Shown piece by piece: positions 46,541-55,781 of a stretch of DNA of 64,000 bases. This DNA comes from Shewanella gelidii. Its GTDB lineage: Bacteria; Pseudomonadota; Gammaproteobacteria; Enterobacterales; Shewanellaceae. The position numbers and the translations under genes are program-made. Within the stretch, counting starts at the first letter, position 1. Each line of letters starts with the position of its first letter. The notes below the pieces were generated by a model that made no database searches, was not told where the DNA came from, and saw only the letters and a list, made by a program, of their open reading frames with translations. The stretch spans positions 1 through 64,000 of the forward strand of contig NZ_BMPZ01000010.1 of assembly GCF_014647855.1 (NCBI RefSeq), given 5' to 3'.

Positions 46541-47239
46541 TTATTTTTTGCTCTTAGGCCAGTCTAAACTCGCAGGTTCTGACCAAAGTTGCAACTGCTG
46601 CACGACGGCATCATTGCGAAAGTGAACCCCCTGTTCAGGCAAACATTGATAGCAATAATCTTGTTCATGAAACCGAAACGCCAAAACAAAAGCATGTAGA
46701 TAACCTCGGTCTTCGCCCTCAGTTGAACCTTTGCCATAAAGAGGATCACCAAGGATGGGAACACCGATACTGGCGAGCGCCACGCGAAGTTGGTGTGTTT
46801 TTCCGGAAAGAGGCTTTAACAAATAAAGTCTAACGCCTTCCCCCAACGCATGCGAAAAGAATAACGTCTTTGCAGGATTCTTTGTCGAGCGAAGTAGCTT
46901 ATACATACTACGCCGAGACTTAGCCATATCACCAATAATCCAGCCTTGTTTCTTTTTCGGCTTTCCTTTGGCAATGGCAATATAATATTTCTGCACTTGA
47001 TGCTGTTCAAAGAGCTGCGTAAAAGTTGCAGCTGCAGCAGAGCTTTTAGCAAGGATAAGTAGTCCTGACGTCATGGTATCCAGTCGATGTACCGGAAATA
47101 ACTTCAGCCCTAAATCTTGTTCGGCTTGTGCAACCACGCCAGCGTGACCATCTTGACTATGAAAATGCACTTGGCTGAACTTATGAATAATGATGAAATC
47201 GTGCTCATCTGCGACGACTTGGTACATGTAAGAATTCAC
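46541..47239 (-). CDS. RluA-family pseudouridine synthase
   Basis: 232 aa. The catalytic Asp sits in HRLDTMTSGLLIL. The KPLSGKTHQLRVALASIGVPI and GDPLYG motifs complete the RluA-type fold. There is no N-terminal S4 domain. It resembles the short TIGR01621-type subfamily, whose RNA target is not established. The start could be either of two Met codons four residues apart. It is immediately downstream of the sensor kinase gene (10 bp), so it may be cotranscribed. Confidence 0.93.
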   Translation of the reverse strand: MNSYMYQVVADEHDFIIIHKFSQVHFHSQDGHAGVVAQAEQDLGLKLFPVHRLDTMTSGLLILAKSSAAAATFTQLFEQHQVQKYYIAIAKGKPKKKQGWIIGDMAKSRRSMYKLLRSTKNPAKTLFFSHALGEGVRLYLLKPLSGKTHQLRVALASIGVPILGDPLYGKGSTEGEDRGYLHAFVLAFRFHEQDYCYQCLPEQGVHFRNDAVVQQLQLWSEPASLDWPKSKK

Positions 47240-47249
47240 TTATGCGGTG

Positions 47250-48575
47250 TTAACACTCAAATTCCACAACCGCGATGAGTCCAGGCTGATTATCTTTCAG
47301 TGTAATTGTAGCGTTGTGGCGCGATAATATCGCTTTTACCATGGATAAGCCAAGCCCCGTGCCTTTGTGTTGCCGACTTGGATCGAGACGAACCAAGCGC
47401 TCAAACACTCTCTCACGACAGTCTTCAGGAATACCTGGGCCATTGTCTCTGATACAAATCATTCCTTCATGTTGCTCAATCACAATAGTGGACTCTGTTC
47501 CTGCATATGTAATCGCGTTATCCACTAAATTAAATAAGGCTTGGAATAGCAGGTGTTTGTCGCCCGATATGGTGCGATCTAGCCCTAAGTTTATTTGTAG
47601 AGACTGACTCTTGGCTTCAGCCATTGCTTCAGCCATCTCTTGCAAATCTTGACACAGCTCATGCAAGCTCACAGGCTCTCGCTCCAAAGGACGCTGGCCC
47701 CCTTCAATCCGGGTTAATGACAACATAGAGTCAAAGGTCGCCAAGCAATGCTCAAGCTCTTCAATTAGTCCAGCACTTGCATCTGCAACTTGGTCACTGG
47801 GCAAAGTTTGCAGCCGCTCTAATCCCATTCGTAGGTGAGATAGCGGCGTTCGAAGGTCATGGGCAATATTATCTGTTACCCCTCTCACAGCCGCCAAGTT
47901 TGACTCTAACGTATCTAAAACCTGGTTAAATTGCTTCGCGACCACATCAAACTCGTCGCGGCGCCCCCCGATAGGAAAGCGAATGCCATAATCTCCATGT
48001 TCAATCAAAGCCGAGAGTTCTTGATAGCGTTGAATACGCCGTAATATCGCTTTGGAAAACAACCAGCCGAGTGTCAATGTAAGCAGTAAGGTCATCGTAA
48101 TGGCAGTAATTGAAGCACCAATGAATTCATCGAAAACCGTAACCAGATGGTCACTACGGGTTGCAATAAGAACTGGTCCCATCTGAGTTTGGGCAATACC
48201 TCCAGTCAGAACAAATAACTTATGTGATCCCCCTGCAAAAACCATAAACTCCTTGGTTTGCGGATAGATGGGTAAATCTTCTGGAATGTAACTCATGGCA
48301 CCGAGGACATGGGCGCCATTATGCCAACTCACAAACACAGCTTGACCCGCTGCAGCACTTACCTGCTTAGCAAAACCAAGCCGGTCATGCACCCGCGCTA
48401 AATTTTGGTAACGGGTGACTTCGGCTTCAATATGTTGGGCAATCTGTATCTCTTGCTCGGTAATTAATTGTCGATACATCACGAGCAACAGCACACTGAT
48501 GATGACGGTCACCATCAGTGAAAAAAACAGAGTTGTACGCCATACGCTGCTATAAACTGCCTTAGTTCTTTTCAC
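47250..48575 (-). CDS. two-component sensor histidine kinase
   Basis: 441 aa. TM1 (about 13-34) and TM2 (about 152-174) flank a periplasmic domain of about 115 residues. HAMP (about 176-228), the dimerisation domain with phospho-acceptor H239 (NIAHDLRTPLS) and the HATPase domain with DNGPGIP and GTGLGLSMV follow. This is an EnvZ/QseC-like architecture. The stimulus is unknown; the periplasmic domain shows no recognised motif. It overlaps the response regulator by 14 bp. Confidence 0.94.
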   Translation of the reverse strand: MKRTKAVYSSVWRTTLFFSLMVTVIISVLLLVMYRQLITEQEIQIAQHIEAEVTRYQNLARVHDRLGFAKQVSAAAGQAVFVSWHNGAHVLGAMSYIPEDLPIYPQTKEFMVFAGGSHKLFVLTGGIAQTQMGPVLIATRSDHLVTVFDEFIGASITAITMTLLLTLTLGWLFSKAILRRIQRYQELSALIEHGDYGIRFPIGGRRDEFDVVAKQFNQVLDTLESNLAAVRGVTDNIAHDLRTPLSHLRMGLERLQTLPSDQVADASAGLIEELEHCLATFDSMLSLTRIEGGQRPLEREPVSLHELCQDLQEMAEAMAEAKSQSLQINLGLDRTISGDKHLLFQALFNLVDNAITYAGTESTIVIEQHEGMICIRDNGPGIPEDCRERVFERLVRLDPSRQHKGTGLGLSMVKAILSRHNATITLKDNQPGLIAVVEFEC

Positions 48576-49239
48576 GCAGAAGATATCCAGCCCCTCTTAC
48601 GGTTTCAATCAGGTCTGGATAACCTAGTTCAGCAAACTTCCGGCGCAACTTGGCAATATGGACTTCAATCACATTGGTTCTCGGATCGAAGTGATAATCC
48701 CAAACCGCTTCAAATAGCATTGTTCTGCTAATAACTTGTCCTGCATGCTCCATTAAAAATCGCAACAACTTAAATTCTTTGGGTTGCAGCAATAGTTTTT
48801 CGCCACCCAAAGTCACGTTGCGAGTTATCAAATCGATTTGCAATGCACCAACAATAAGTTCGGTTGCAGCAGGGTTTTGTTGGTAACGACTCAAGAGCTT
48901 TTCACACCGAAGTAATAATTCGGCAAATGCAAAAGGCTTGGTCATATAATCATCACCACCGGCTCGCAAGCCTTTGACCCGCTCGTCAACATGGCTAAGA
49001 GCAGACAAGATCATCACAGGAACTTCATCACCGCCCCCCCTTAACTCTGCCAACACACCAAGGCCATCTAACCCGGGTAACATGCGATCCAAAACAAGGA
49101 GGTCGTAGTTGCCAGTTTGGGCTTTCAATAGCCCATCGACACCATTGGCGACCGAATCGATATCATGGCCTTTTGCTGAAAAACCACTCGCAATGTAGTC
49201 AATTGTCTTAGGATCATCCTCAACTAATAATACTTTCAT
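48562..49239 (-). CDS. OmpR/PhoB-family response regulator
   Basis: 225 aa. The receiver domain has the acidic pair E7/D8/D9, the phospho-acceptor D51 and the conserved Lys in MTKPF. The C-terminal winged helix (about 130-223) ends with VRGAGYLLR, typical of OmpR-type regulators. It pairs with the downstream kinase by a 14-bp overlap. A PepSY-like protein gene lies 12 bp upstream, possibly a target or a sensor accessory. Confidence 0.95.
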   Translation of the reverse strand: MKVLLVEDDPKTIDYIASGFSAKGHDIDSVANGVDGLLKAQTGNYDLLVLDRMLPGLDGLGVLAELRGGGDEVPVMILSALSHVDERVKGLRAGGDDYMTKPFAFAELLLRCEKLLSRYQQNPAATELIVGALQIDLITRNVTLGGEKLLLQPKEFKLLRFLMEHAGQVISRTMLFEAVWDYHFDPRTNVIEVHIAKLRRKFAELGYPDLIETVRGAGYLLREKN

Positions 49240-49251
49240 AATAATCCCTTA

Positions 49252-49800
49252 TTAATGCCATTTTAGTACGGGCATAGGTCGTTGTTCATCGAGATCAAAA
49301 GCAACCATATGCTTACCTTGTGCGTCGACAAGCTCAACGCTTAAATAGTTCACACCGAGATCATGCTCAAGCTTCGCTTCAAGTATATGGCCACGACTTT
49401 CCGTGGTTGCTGACTTCACCATGTTGGAAAAGCTCAATCGATTGACCTTAAGAAACAGCACTGCATTGAGTTTTTCTACTTCATATGAACTTAAATCATT
49501 CACGCCTTCATTGATCAGCAGACCATTGTTAATGCTGTAGCTAAAGTGTGTCACTTGGTGTTCTTGAGATTCAATCACATCGATACGATAGCTCAAGTCG
49601 CCTTGGCTATTTCGCTCTAGGTGGAACCGACTAATGATGCCAACATGCAATAACTCGACTTGTTGCATCACTTTAATTGGAGAGGGAAGTTGTTGTTCAG
49701 ATATCTTAGGTAAAACATTGGACATCGCGCTGGTCAAAGGCACAAAAATTGAAGCAATTATCGACATCACTAGTATGCGGATCATGACGTTCCCCATCAT
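49252..49800 (-). CDS. exported PepSY-like protein linked to a two-component system
   Basis: 182 aa with a signal peptide (about 1-25). Two strand-rich units (about 55-85 and 137-180) resemble PepSY repeats; the second ends VDAQGKHMVAFDLDEQRPM. PepSY proteins often accompany two-component systems and are thought to modulate periplasmic peptidases or sensing. The first gene of the three-gene regulator cluster. A second ATG five codons later is an alternative start. Family assignment is by eye and moderate. Confidence 0.65.
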   Translation of the reverse strand: MMGNVMIRILVMSIIASIFVPLTSAMSNVLPKISEQQLPSPIKVMQQVELLHVGIISRFHLERNSQGDLSYRIDVIESQEHQVTHFSYSINNGLLINEGVNDLSSYEVEKLNAVLFLKVNRLSFSNMVKSATTESRGHILEAKLEHDLGVNYLSVELVDAQGKHMVAFDLDEQRPMPVLKWH

Positions 49801-49945
49801 CTACACCTATCACTTGAACGATAAACCCAACTAGACTCACTGTGTACTATATGAGTCCCTTTACAAAAGTTAAAATTAATCTTTGTTTATCGTAACGCCT
49901 TGTTCTGACAACATGAAAACACGCATTTTATCTAGATATTAAAAG

Positions 49946-51052
49946 CTATTCACTTTCAAGAATATGGATGAGATCAGACTTTAATGCAACAGCTGTTGCG
50001 ACCCCTTTTGCCAAACCAAGTTTCTCAGCAAGATGCAAAGGCACTTCGGCATTTAATGCCTCGCTTAAACCTTCAACGTGAGCGATTAATCGAACCGATT
50101 CGCCCATCACCAACACGGAGTCAATAACAACATCGAGCTTATTATAACTGCGGCAAAGACGGCCTTTAGCAATCGAATTAAAGCGTATCCCTTGATTTGG
50201 TATCACCCAACGCACTTCATCTCCAGGCTGATGCTCTGGTTCATAATTACTGGCTATCTCATGCTGACCCACCTTAAGCCAGGTAATTCCACGTTGGGGT
50301 TCAATATTTACCACCTTGGCACTGAAAATATTGCGTAAACCCATTTGCCGCGCAACCGCTTCGTTGCGAGGTTTTGCTAGCACCTCATGGGGAACTCCAT
50401 ACTGCAGCATTTGACCTTGGCTAATGAGCACCATTTTGTCAGCCAAAAGCAGTGCCTCAGAAAGATCGTGGGTGACCATAATCACAGGTATCGAAAGTTG
50501 CTCTTTTAACCTTGCCAGCTCTAGATACAAGCGTTCGCGCGTTTCTTTATCTACGGCAGAAAACGGCTCATCAAGTAAAAGTACTGATGGCTCTCTAGCC
50601 AATGCACGCGCAAGCGCAACACGTTGCCGTTGGCCACCAGACAATTGCGCCGGTAACCGATCAGGCAAACCTTCATGCAAGTTCACTCGCGTCAACCAAG
50701 CATGGGCTCTAGCCTTTCTCTCAGATTTAGGTAAATGATCTAAGGCAGCAACGATATTTTCCAGTGCGTTTAAATGCGGAAATAAGCCAAAGTGTTGAGG
50801 CACATAGCCAATATGCCGCTGTTGTGGCGACAGCATGATTTGTTCACTAAACCATGTTTGGTCACCATATCGAATCTGTCCAGAGCTTGGCCGGTTTAAC
50901 CCTGCAATCATTCTTAGCAAGGTTGTTTTTCCTCCTCCAGAAGGTCCAACAACCGCAAGAACCTCTCCCGCTTTAACACTGAAATCTGCGCTCAGCTGAA
51001 TAAAGCTGTCTTGTTCAACGCGACAATGTAGATCAGCGACGTGGTGTGCCAT
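49946..51052 (-). CDS. modC: molybdate ABC transporter ATP-binding protein
   Basis: 368 aa from the ATG at 51052, which has GGAGG 5 bp upstream; four more codons are open. Walker A is GPSGGGKTT, the signature is LSGGQRQRVALARALA and Walker B is VLLLDEPFSAVD. The C-terminal regulatory part (about 290-360) is a TOBE-like molybdate-binding domain. It energises molybdate import with ModA and ModB. It overlaps modB by 20 bp and is the last gene of the moa-mod block. Confidence 0.95.
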   Translation of the reverse strand: MAHHVADLHCRVEQDSFIQLSADFSVKAGEVLAVVGPSGGGKTTLLRMIAGLNRPSSGQIRYGDQTWFSEQIMLSPQQRHIGYVPQHFGLFPHLNALENIVAALDHLPKSERKARAHAWLTRVNLHEGLPDRLPAQLSGGQRQRVALARALAREPSVLLLDEPFSAVDKETRERLYLELARLKEQLSIPVIMVTHDLSEALLLADKMVLISQGQMLQYGVPHEVLAKPRNEAVARQMGLRNIFSAKVVNIEPQRGITWLKVGQHEIASNYEPEHQPGDEVRWVIPNQGIRFNSIAKGRLCRSYNKLDVVIDSVLVMGESVRLIAHVEGLSEALNAEVPLHLAEKLGLAKGVATAVALKSDLIHILESE

Positions 51053-51713
51053 GCTGACCTCCAATGCGTCGTGACAAGCTTGTCGTCAAGGCGAGAACTG
51101 TAATTGCAAACAACAACAATACCAGAGACATTGTGCCTGCCGAGGTAAAATCAAACGCTTGAACACTATCGTATATCGCAATTGACAATGTCTTGGTTTC
51201 GCCAGCAATGTTGCCACCCATCATAAGCACCACGCCGAACTCACCTAAAACATGGGCAAAACATAGCACAAGCCCGGTTAATACTCCGGGCCAAATCAGA
51301 GGCAACTCAATACGGTAAAGTACAGTCCACGGACTCATACCACAGCAAGATGCAGCGTCCCGCACATCTTCAGGAATAGCTTCAAATGCCCGCTGGATCG
51401 GCTGGACGGCAAAAGGAATGTTGATGAGGACTGATGCGACAACCAGCCCGGAAAAATCAAAGACAAGTTGTTGACCGGTCAGCTGAATAATCAGCTGTCC
51501 AAGCCAGCTCTGGCTACCGAGGCCCACCAGCAGGTAATATCCGATCACGGTAGGCGGCAAGACAAGCGGCACCATAATCAGCGCTTCTAGCCATGACTTC
51601 CCCACAAATTGGCGATAGGCAAGATAACGACTACCGATAATGGCACATGGGATCAGTACCATCACGGTAATACTACTTAACTTGACGGATAACCACAGCG
51701 CTTGCCAATCCAC
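51033..51713 (-). CDS. modB: molybdate ABC transporter permease
   Basis: 226 aa inner-membrane protein with about five membrane helices. The LPLIWPGVLTGLVLCFAHVL segment includes the EAA-type loop (the ATPase contact) just before it, and LGEFGVVLMMGGNIAGETKT is characteristic of ModB. It lies 12 bp after modA and overlaps modC by 20 bp. Confidence 0.95.
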   Translation of the reverse strand: MDWQALWLSVKLSSITVMVLIPCAIIGSRYLAYRQFVGKSWLEALIMVPLVLPPTVIGYYLLVGLGSQSWLGQLIIQLTGQQLVFDFSGLVVASVLINIPFAVQPIQRAFEAIPEDVRDAASCCGMSPWTVLYRIELPLIWPGVLTGLVLCFAHVLGEFGVVLMMGGNIAGETKTLSIAIYDSVQAFDFTSAGTMSLVLLLFAITVLALTTSLSRRIGGQHGTPRR

Positions 51714-51725
51714 TCTTGCTCCTAG

Positions 51726-52520
51726 TTACTTTGTTTGAGCCTTAGGAAAACCAAAGCCAAAATACTTGAACACTTTTCGCGCTTTTTCTGACTGAATATA
51801 ATCATAAAACTTCTTGGCTGTCGTATTTGCTTTTGGAGTCAGCACCATACGCTGCAATAACGGGGTATGGAGCTTTTCAGGAAGCGCTTCATAGCGCCCA
51901 TGGCGCCTAAACTCAGGAGCCTTAGCAAGCGACAAGGCAATGATACCGCCCTGAGTCGAGTCACTCACCGCGAATTGAGCCGCTTGAGCAACGTTCTCGC
52001 CCATGATGAGCTTACCTTCAAGCGAACGCCATAAACCCAATGCATTTAACGCTTCTTTAGCACGTTCGCCATAAGGCGCATGGTCGGGGTTTGCAATCGC
52101 AAATCGGTGCAAACGGTTCCGAGCAAGTTTTGCTGTGACGCCACTTAAATTCGGGTCGAGCCTCATATCACTATATTTAGAAACCACGACAGCCAGTCGG
52201 CCAATGGCATAAACGACACCGCGATCATCAATTTTTTTGGCGTTATACAACTGGTCGATATAACGCTCATCAGCGCTGAGAAATAACTCGAAAGGTGCAC
52301 CATGCTTAATTTGAGCAACAAAGTTGCCAGAAGATCCGTAGGAGATACGCACCTTTAGCCCAGTTTCTTTCGTAAATTGTTGACTAATTTTGTCTAAAGC
52401 AAACTTGATATTTGATGCCGCAGCAATGGCAGGTACATCCGCCGCAACCGCGCTCAAGCTGGCTATTGTTAACAATACTAGCAACCCGAATAGGGCGACA
52501 TAGCGACTCAAAAGTTGCAT
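51726..52520 (-). CDS. modA: molybdate-binding periplasmic protein
   Basis: 264 aa. Signal peptide about 1-27. Mature protein begins with the ModA core AIAAASNIKFALDKI, and the anion-binding Ser residues occur in SYGSSGNFVAQIKHGAPFEL. It captures molybdate (or tungstate) for ModBC. It follows moaE by 81 bp on the same strand, the longest gap in the block, so an internal promoter is possible. No ModE palindrome was recognised there. Confidence 0.95.
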   Translation of the reverse strand: MQLLSRYVALFGLLVLLTIASLSAVAADVPAIAAASNIKFALDKISQQFTKETGLKVRISYGSSGNFVAQIKHGAPFELFLSADERYIDQLYNAKKIDDRGVVYAIGRLAVVVSKYSDMRLDPNLSGVTAKLARNRLHRFAIANPDHAPYGERAKEALNALGLWRSLEGKLIMGENVAQAAQFAVSDSTQGGIIALSLAKAPEFRRHGRYEALPEKLHTPLLQRMVLTPKANTTAKKFYDYIQSEKARKVFKYFGFGFPKAQTK

Positions 52521-52601
52521 TTGTTTGCTCCCGCTTCAAACCTTCTCCTTACTGCGAGCAGCAAGGTCATATTTCAAAACGTCGTTATCCTAGCACAATT
52601 G

Positions 52602-53084
52602 TTACTTCTGCCACATTTTGGCAGCCTGTTCATCTGAATCTCTCGCATCCACCCAAGACTTATTCTCACCGTTACTTTCGAGTTTCCAAAATGGTGCTTT
52701 GGTCTTCAAAAAATCAATTAGAAATTCACATCCTGCAAACGCAGCCTTACGGTGGGCACTACTTACGCCAATAAATACAATTTGTTCACCTAAAGCCATC
52801 GTACCAACACGGTGAATAATGGTGACATTGTTCAACGGCCAACGCTCACAGGCTTCAACAGAGATTTGCTTTAGTACCGATTCAGTCATGCCAGGGTAAT
52901 GCTCAAGCGTTAAATCCGTCACGTCACTTCCGTCATTAAAATCACGCACCTTGCCAGCAAAAGTCACCACAGCACCATCACTGGCATCGGCAGCTATCAA
53001 GGCGTATTCGTCCGCAACGCTGAAATCTTCCGTTTGTACCAAAACTTTACGAATTGCTTGCTTGTTCTCGGAAGTAGCAATCAT
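52602..53084 (-). CDS. moaE: molybdopterin synthase catalytic subunit
   Basis: 160 aa. MoaE moves sulfur from MoaD thiocarboxylate into precursor Z (cPMP) to make molybdopterin. The active-site lysines are in LKTKAPFWKLE. The opening and HRVGTMALGEQIVFIGVSSA-like block match the family. It begins 1 bp after the moaD stop. Confidence 0.96.
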   Translation of the reverse strand: MIATSENKQAIRKVLVQTEDFSVADEYALIAADASDGAVVTFAGKVRDFNDGSDVTDLTLEHYPGMTESVLKQISVEACERWPLNNVTIIHRVGTMALGEQIVFIGVSSAHRKAAFAGCEFLIDFLKTKAPFWKLESNGENKSWVDARDSDEQAAKMWQK

Positions 53085-53085
53085 T

Positions 53086-53337
53086 TTAACCTCCGGTCAC
53101 GGGAGGGAAAAAGGCAACTTCGTCACCATCCTCGACAATGGCTTCCCAATTACTAATGGTTTGATTCACAGCCACCAATAATTTGTCAGATGCCATCACC
53201 CGAGCCCACTTCTCATCCGTGGCGGCTAGATGCGCTCTGAGCAATTCGGTTGTGGTCAAATCACTACTTGCTTCAACTTGCATACTACTCACACCGAGAA
53301 GTTCTCTTACCTGAGCGAAAAAAAGTACATTAATCAT
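53086..53337 (-). CDS. moaD: molybdopterin synthase sulfur carrier subunit
   Basis: 83 aa from the ATG at 53337, with AAGG upstream; the frame is open 12 codons further, inside moaC. It is a ubiquitin-like protein ending in the essential Gly-Gly (FFPPVTGG), which MoeB activates. It lies between moaC and moaE. Confidence 0.95.
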   Translation of the reverse strand: MINVLFFAQVRELLGVSSMQVEASSDLTTTELLRAHLAATDEKWARVMASDKLLVAVNQTISNWEAIVEDGDEVAFFPPVTGG

Positions 53338-53341
53338 ATTA

Positions 53342-53818
53342 TTAAACCTTAAAATGTCCTGACTTGCCGCCACGCTTTTCTAATAGTCGAGTTTGGCAAA
53401 TAACCATGTCTTTTTGCACCGCTTTACACATATCGTAAATCGTCAACGCCGCAACCGATGCCGCAGTTAACGCTTCCATTTCGACTCCAGTTTTACCCGA
53501 TAGCTTACATAAGCTGGTAATGCGCACTCGATTTTGCTGCGGTTGCGCCTCCAGTTCGACCTCGACCTTAGTTAACATCAATGGATGACACAATGGGATT
53601 AAATCTGAGGTTTTTTTCGCCGCTTGAATGCCGGCAATTCGTGCTGTAGCAAATACGTCACCTTTATGGTGACTGCCACTCATGATCATTTCCAAGGTTG
53701 ACGGTGCCATCTCAATAAATGCTTCAGCACGCGCTTCTCGCTCAGTTACAGACTTGTCTGTCACATCAACCATATGCGCATTGCCATCGGCATTAATGTG
53801 GGTAAATGTTTCACTCAT
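53342..53818 (-). CDS. moaC: cyclic pyranopterin monophosphate synthase
   Basis: 158 aa. MoaC completes conversion of the MoaA product to cPMP. The start [13 protein letters not shown], the middle [14 protein letters not shown] and [20 protein letters not shown] are all standard, including the catalytic Lys region near the end (AVQKDMVI). It ends 4 bp before moaD. Confidence 0.97.
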   Translation of the reverse strand: MSETFTHINADGNAHMVDVTDKSVTEREARAEAFIEMAPSTLEMIMSGSHHKGDVFATARIAGIQAAKKTSDLIPLCHPLMLTKVEVELEAQPQQNRVRITSLCKLSGKTGVEMEALTAASVAALTIYDMCKAVQKDMVICQTRLLEKRGGKSGHFKV

Positions 53819-53851
53819 AAAAATTCTGCCTTTTAACTCGAAATGGACTTG

Positions 53852-54379
53852 TTACGCCGTAGGCGTCTTTTTAATGTGCATGACAAAATTGCACGGGCGA
53901 TGAGTCGCATCAAGTTGCTCTTTTAAGATTTTATTCCAACCCGTTTTGCATGCGCCAGTTGAGCCAGGCATGCAGAAAATTGCTGTTTTGTTAGCCATGC
54001 CAGCCAATGCGCGCGACTGCACTGTAGATGTGCCTAGCTCGGTATAAGTAATCTGACGAAATAGCTCACCGAAGCCGTCAATATTGCGGTCAAATAAAGC
54101 CGACACCGCATCCGGTGTATTGTCTCGCTCCGTAAAGCCGGTGCCACCAGTCGTAAGTATCACTTGCACCTCTTCCGAAGCGATCCACTGAGACACAATG
54201 GCTCTAATTTTATATTTATCGTCTTTACTAATTTTACGTTCGACCAGTTGATGCCCAGCTTCTTGTAACGCTTTTTGTAAAAAATCACCCGAAGTGTCAT
54301 TGGTGAAATCACGGGTATCAGATAGAGTTAGCACCGCTATATTCAGAGGCACAAAACGAGTATTGGTACAGTGTCCCAT
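53852..54379 (-). CDS. moaB: molybdenum cofactor biosynthesis protein B
   Basis: 175 aa from the ATG at 54379; the frame is open 11 codons earlier. MoaB belongs to the MogA fold that binds molybdopterin. ILTTGGTGFTERDNTPDAV is the active-site signature and MPGSTGACKTGW the second conserved loop. Its role overlaps that of MogA in some bacteria. Close similarity to E. coli MoaB throughout (ARVQSRALAG-type motif present as VQSRALAGMANKT). Confidence 0.94.
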   Translation of the reverse strand: MGHCTNTRFVPLNIAVLTLSDTRDFTNDTSGDFLQKALQEAGHQLVERKISKDDKYKIRAIVSQWIASEEVQVILTTGGTGFTERDNTPDAVSALFDRNIDGFGELFRQITYTELGTSTVQSRALAGMANKTAIFCMPGSTGACKTGWNKILKEQLDATHRPCNFVMHIKKTPTA

Positions 54380-54446
54380 GGGTTTTCTCTTTTTTTTGGA
54401 TGTGAAGATCAAGCGAGCGGTGACCGAGGGTCACCGCAATTACAAA

Positions 54447-55427
54447 CTAGCCGCCAATAGATGCCAAATGCTGGGTTACACCCGTTATGCCCTGATGGAG
54501 ATAATGGGTCTCTTTCTTTTGGTTTAGCTGACCATGGAGTCGTTCGATAAGTTCTGGACGCTGACTGGCATCTTGTAGCAAGTCACGCAGATCAACACCA
54601 TTTTCAGTAAACAGGCATAAATGCAATTTACCTTTGGCCGACACACGCAGACGATTACAACTTGCACAGAAATTTTTGGCGTACGGCATAATCAAACCTA
54701 TACGACCTTTGTAATCTTCGTGGCTAAAGTTTTGTGCAGGACCGTCACTGGCGCTCGGTTGATCAAATTGCCAGCCATCTTGTTCTAGCTGTTGTTTGAT
54801 ATCCATGCCAGCAAGATGGTGCGCTTGGAAATATTCTCGGCCTAAACCGGTTTCCATCAACTCAATGAAACGCAAATCTATTGGGGTATGCTTAATCCAA
54901 TGCAAGAAGCGAGGCAGATCTTGATCATTCATGCCTTTGAGCAAGACAGCATTGATCTTGACGCGTTCAAAACCAGCTTCTAAAGCAGCATCGATGCCAC
55001 GCATCACGCTATCAAATTTGTTCTCACCAGTGATTTGGTAAAACATCTTGGGATCAAGGCTATCAACGGAAACGTTAATGCGGCGCAAACCGGCGTCATA
55101 CCATTCTTTGGCATGTTGCTCGAGACGATAACCGTTGGTCGTCGTCGCAATGGTATTGATTTTGTCGTTATCGGCAGCAATGCGAACGATATCGGTAAAG
55201 TCTTTGCGCAACGTAGGTTCGCCGCCAGTGATGCGGATCTTTTCCGTGCCGACTTCGGCAAATGCAGAGATGAGATTTTCAATTTCATGCAATGCTAAAA
55301 ATTTCGGTTTACCTTCCGGCTTATAGCCATCAGGCAAACAATAGGTGCATTTGAAATTGCAGACGTCTGTAACAGACATACGCAGGTAATGAAACCTACG
55401 ACCAAAGTTGTCTTGTAGTTGAGACAT
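54447..55427 (-). CDS. moaA: GTP 3',8-cyclase (radical SAM)
   Basis: 326 aa from the ATG at 55427, with AAGGTGATC just upstream; a GTG two codons earlier is an alternative. The radical-SAM cluster motif is C-x3-C-x2-C (CNFKCTYC). The C-terminal GTP-binding cluster is seen as CASCNRL followed by a third Cys in LHLCLF. The protein ends with Gly-Gly, required for activity. It heads the moaABCDE-modABC block behind a Moco riboswitch. Confidence 0.97.
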   Translation of the reverse strand: MSQLQDNFGRRFHYLRMSVTDVCNFKCTYCLPDGYKPEGKPKFLALHEIENLISAFAEVGTEKIRITGGEPTLRKDFTDIVRIAADNDKINTIATTTNGYRLEQHAKEWYDAGLRRINVSVDSLDPKMFYQITGENKFDSVMRGIDAALEAGFERVKINAVLLKGMNDQDLPRFLHWIKHTPIDLRFIELMETGLGREYFQAHHLAGMDIKQQLEQDGWQFDQPSASDGPAQNFSHEDYKGRIGLIMPYAKNFCASCNRLRVSAKGKLHLCLFTENGVDLRDLLQDASQRPELIERLHGQLNQKKETHYLHQGITGVTQHLASIGG

Positions 55428-55439
55428 GATCACCTTTCC

Positions 55440-55546
55440 AAGTAAGGGGAGGTGAGATCATTTCTTTGCTCACCCCGGTGGCCGTATTGCCACGGCTTAA
55501 CGTCCGTATCTGTGGTGACTTAGGACAAAAAGCTCGGAGAACCGTC
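55440..55546 (-). promoter_or_regulatory. molybdenum cofactor (Moco) riboswitch
   Basis: On the minus strand the leader contains CTCCGAG, GCCGTGGCAATACGGCCACC, GGGGTGAGCAAAGAAATGAT and CTCACCTCCCC before the GGAAAGGTG ribosome region. These blocks align closely, in order, with the moaA leader of E. coli, where Moco binding represses expression. The last stem (GGGGTGAG / CTCACCTCCCC) lies just upstream of the ribosome site. Confidence 0.88.
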
Positions 55547-55553
55547 GAAATGA

Positions 55554-55559
55554 ATTATA
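55554..55559 (-). promoter_or_regulatory. -10 element of the moa-mod operon
   Basis: A perfect TATAAT on the minus strand places transcription start near 55547, at the first base of the Moco riboswitch. The -35 region is poor, which suggests an activator. No FNR site was recognised. Confidence 0.6.
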
Positions 55560-55781
55560 GGCAGAAAAATTAACAAAACCCTAGTAAAAATCTGTCTTTT
55601 CTTGCAGCTGATCAGACAAATATCGTCTTTACGTGACCTGCATCAAGCCAAAATCAATAAAAAATAGACTTTTGTATGCGTCCAAAAACTGTGCGAGCGC
55701 ACAAAATTACGGTAAAGTTGACCTAGACAATAAAACACCCGTTTACAAACGGGGGATTCAATAAGGAATAGAGGTGCTTGG

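Noticed and set aside
46354..46557. Plus-strand 67-aa open frame
   Set aside because: It is the shadow of the YqaE/Pmp3 gene on the minus strand, which has a ribosome site and terminator.
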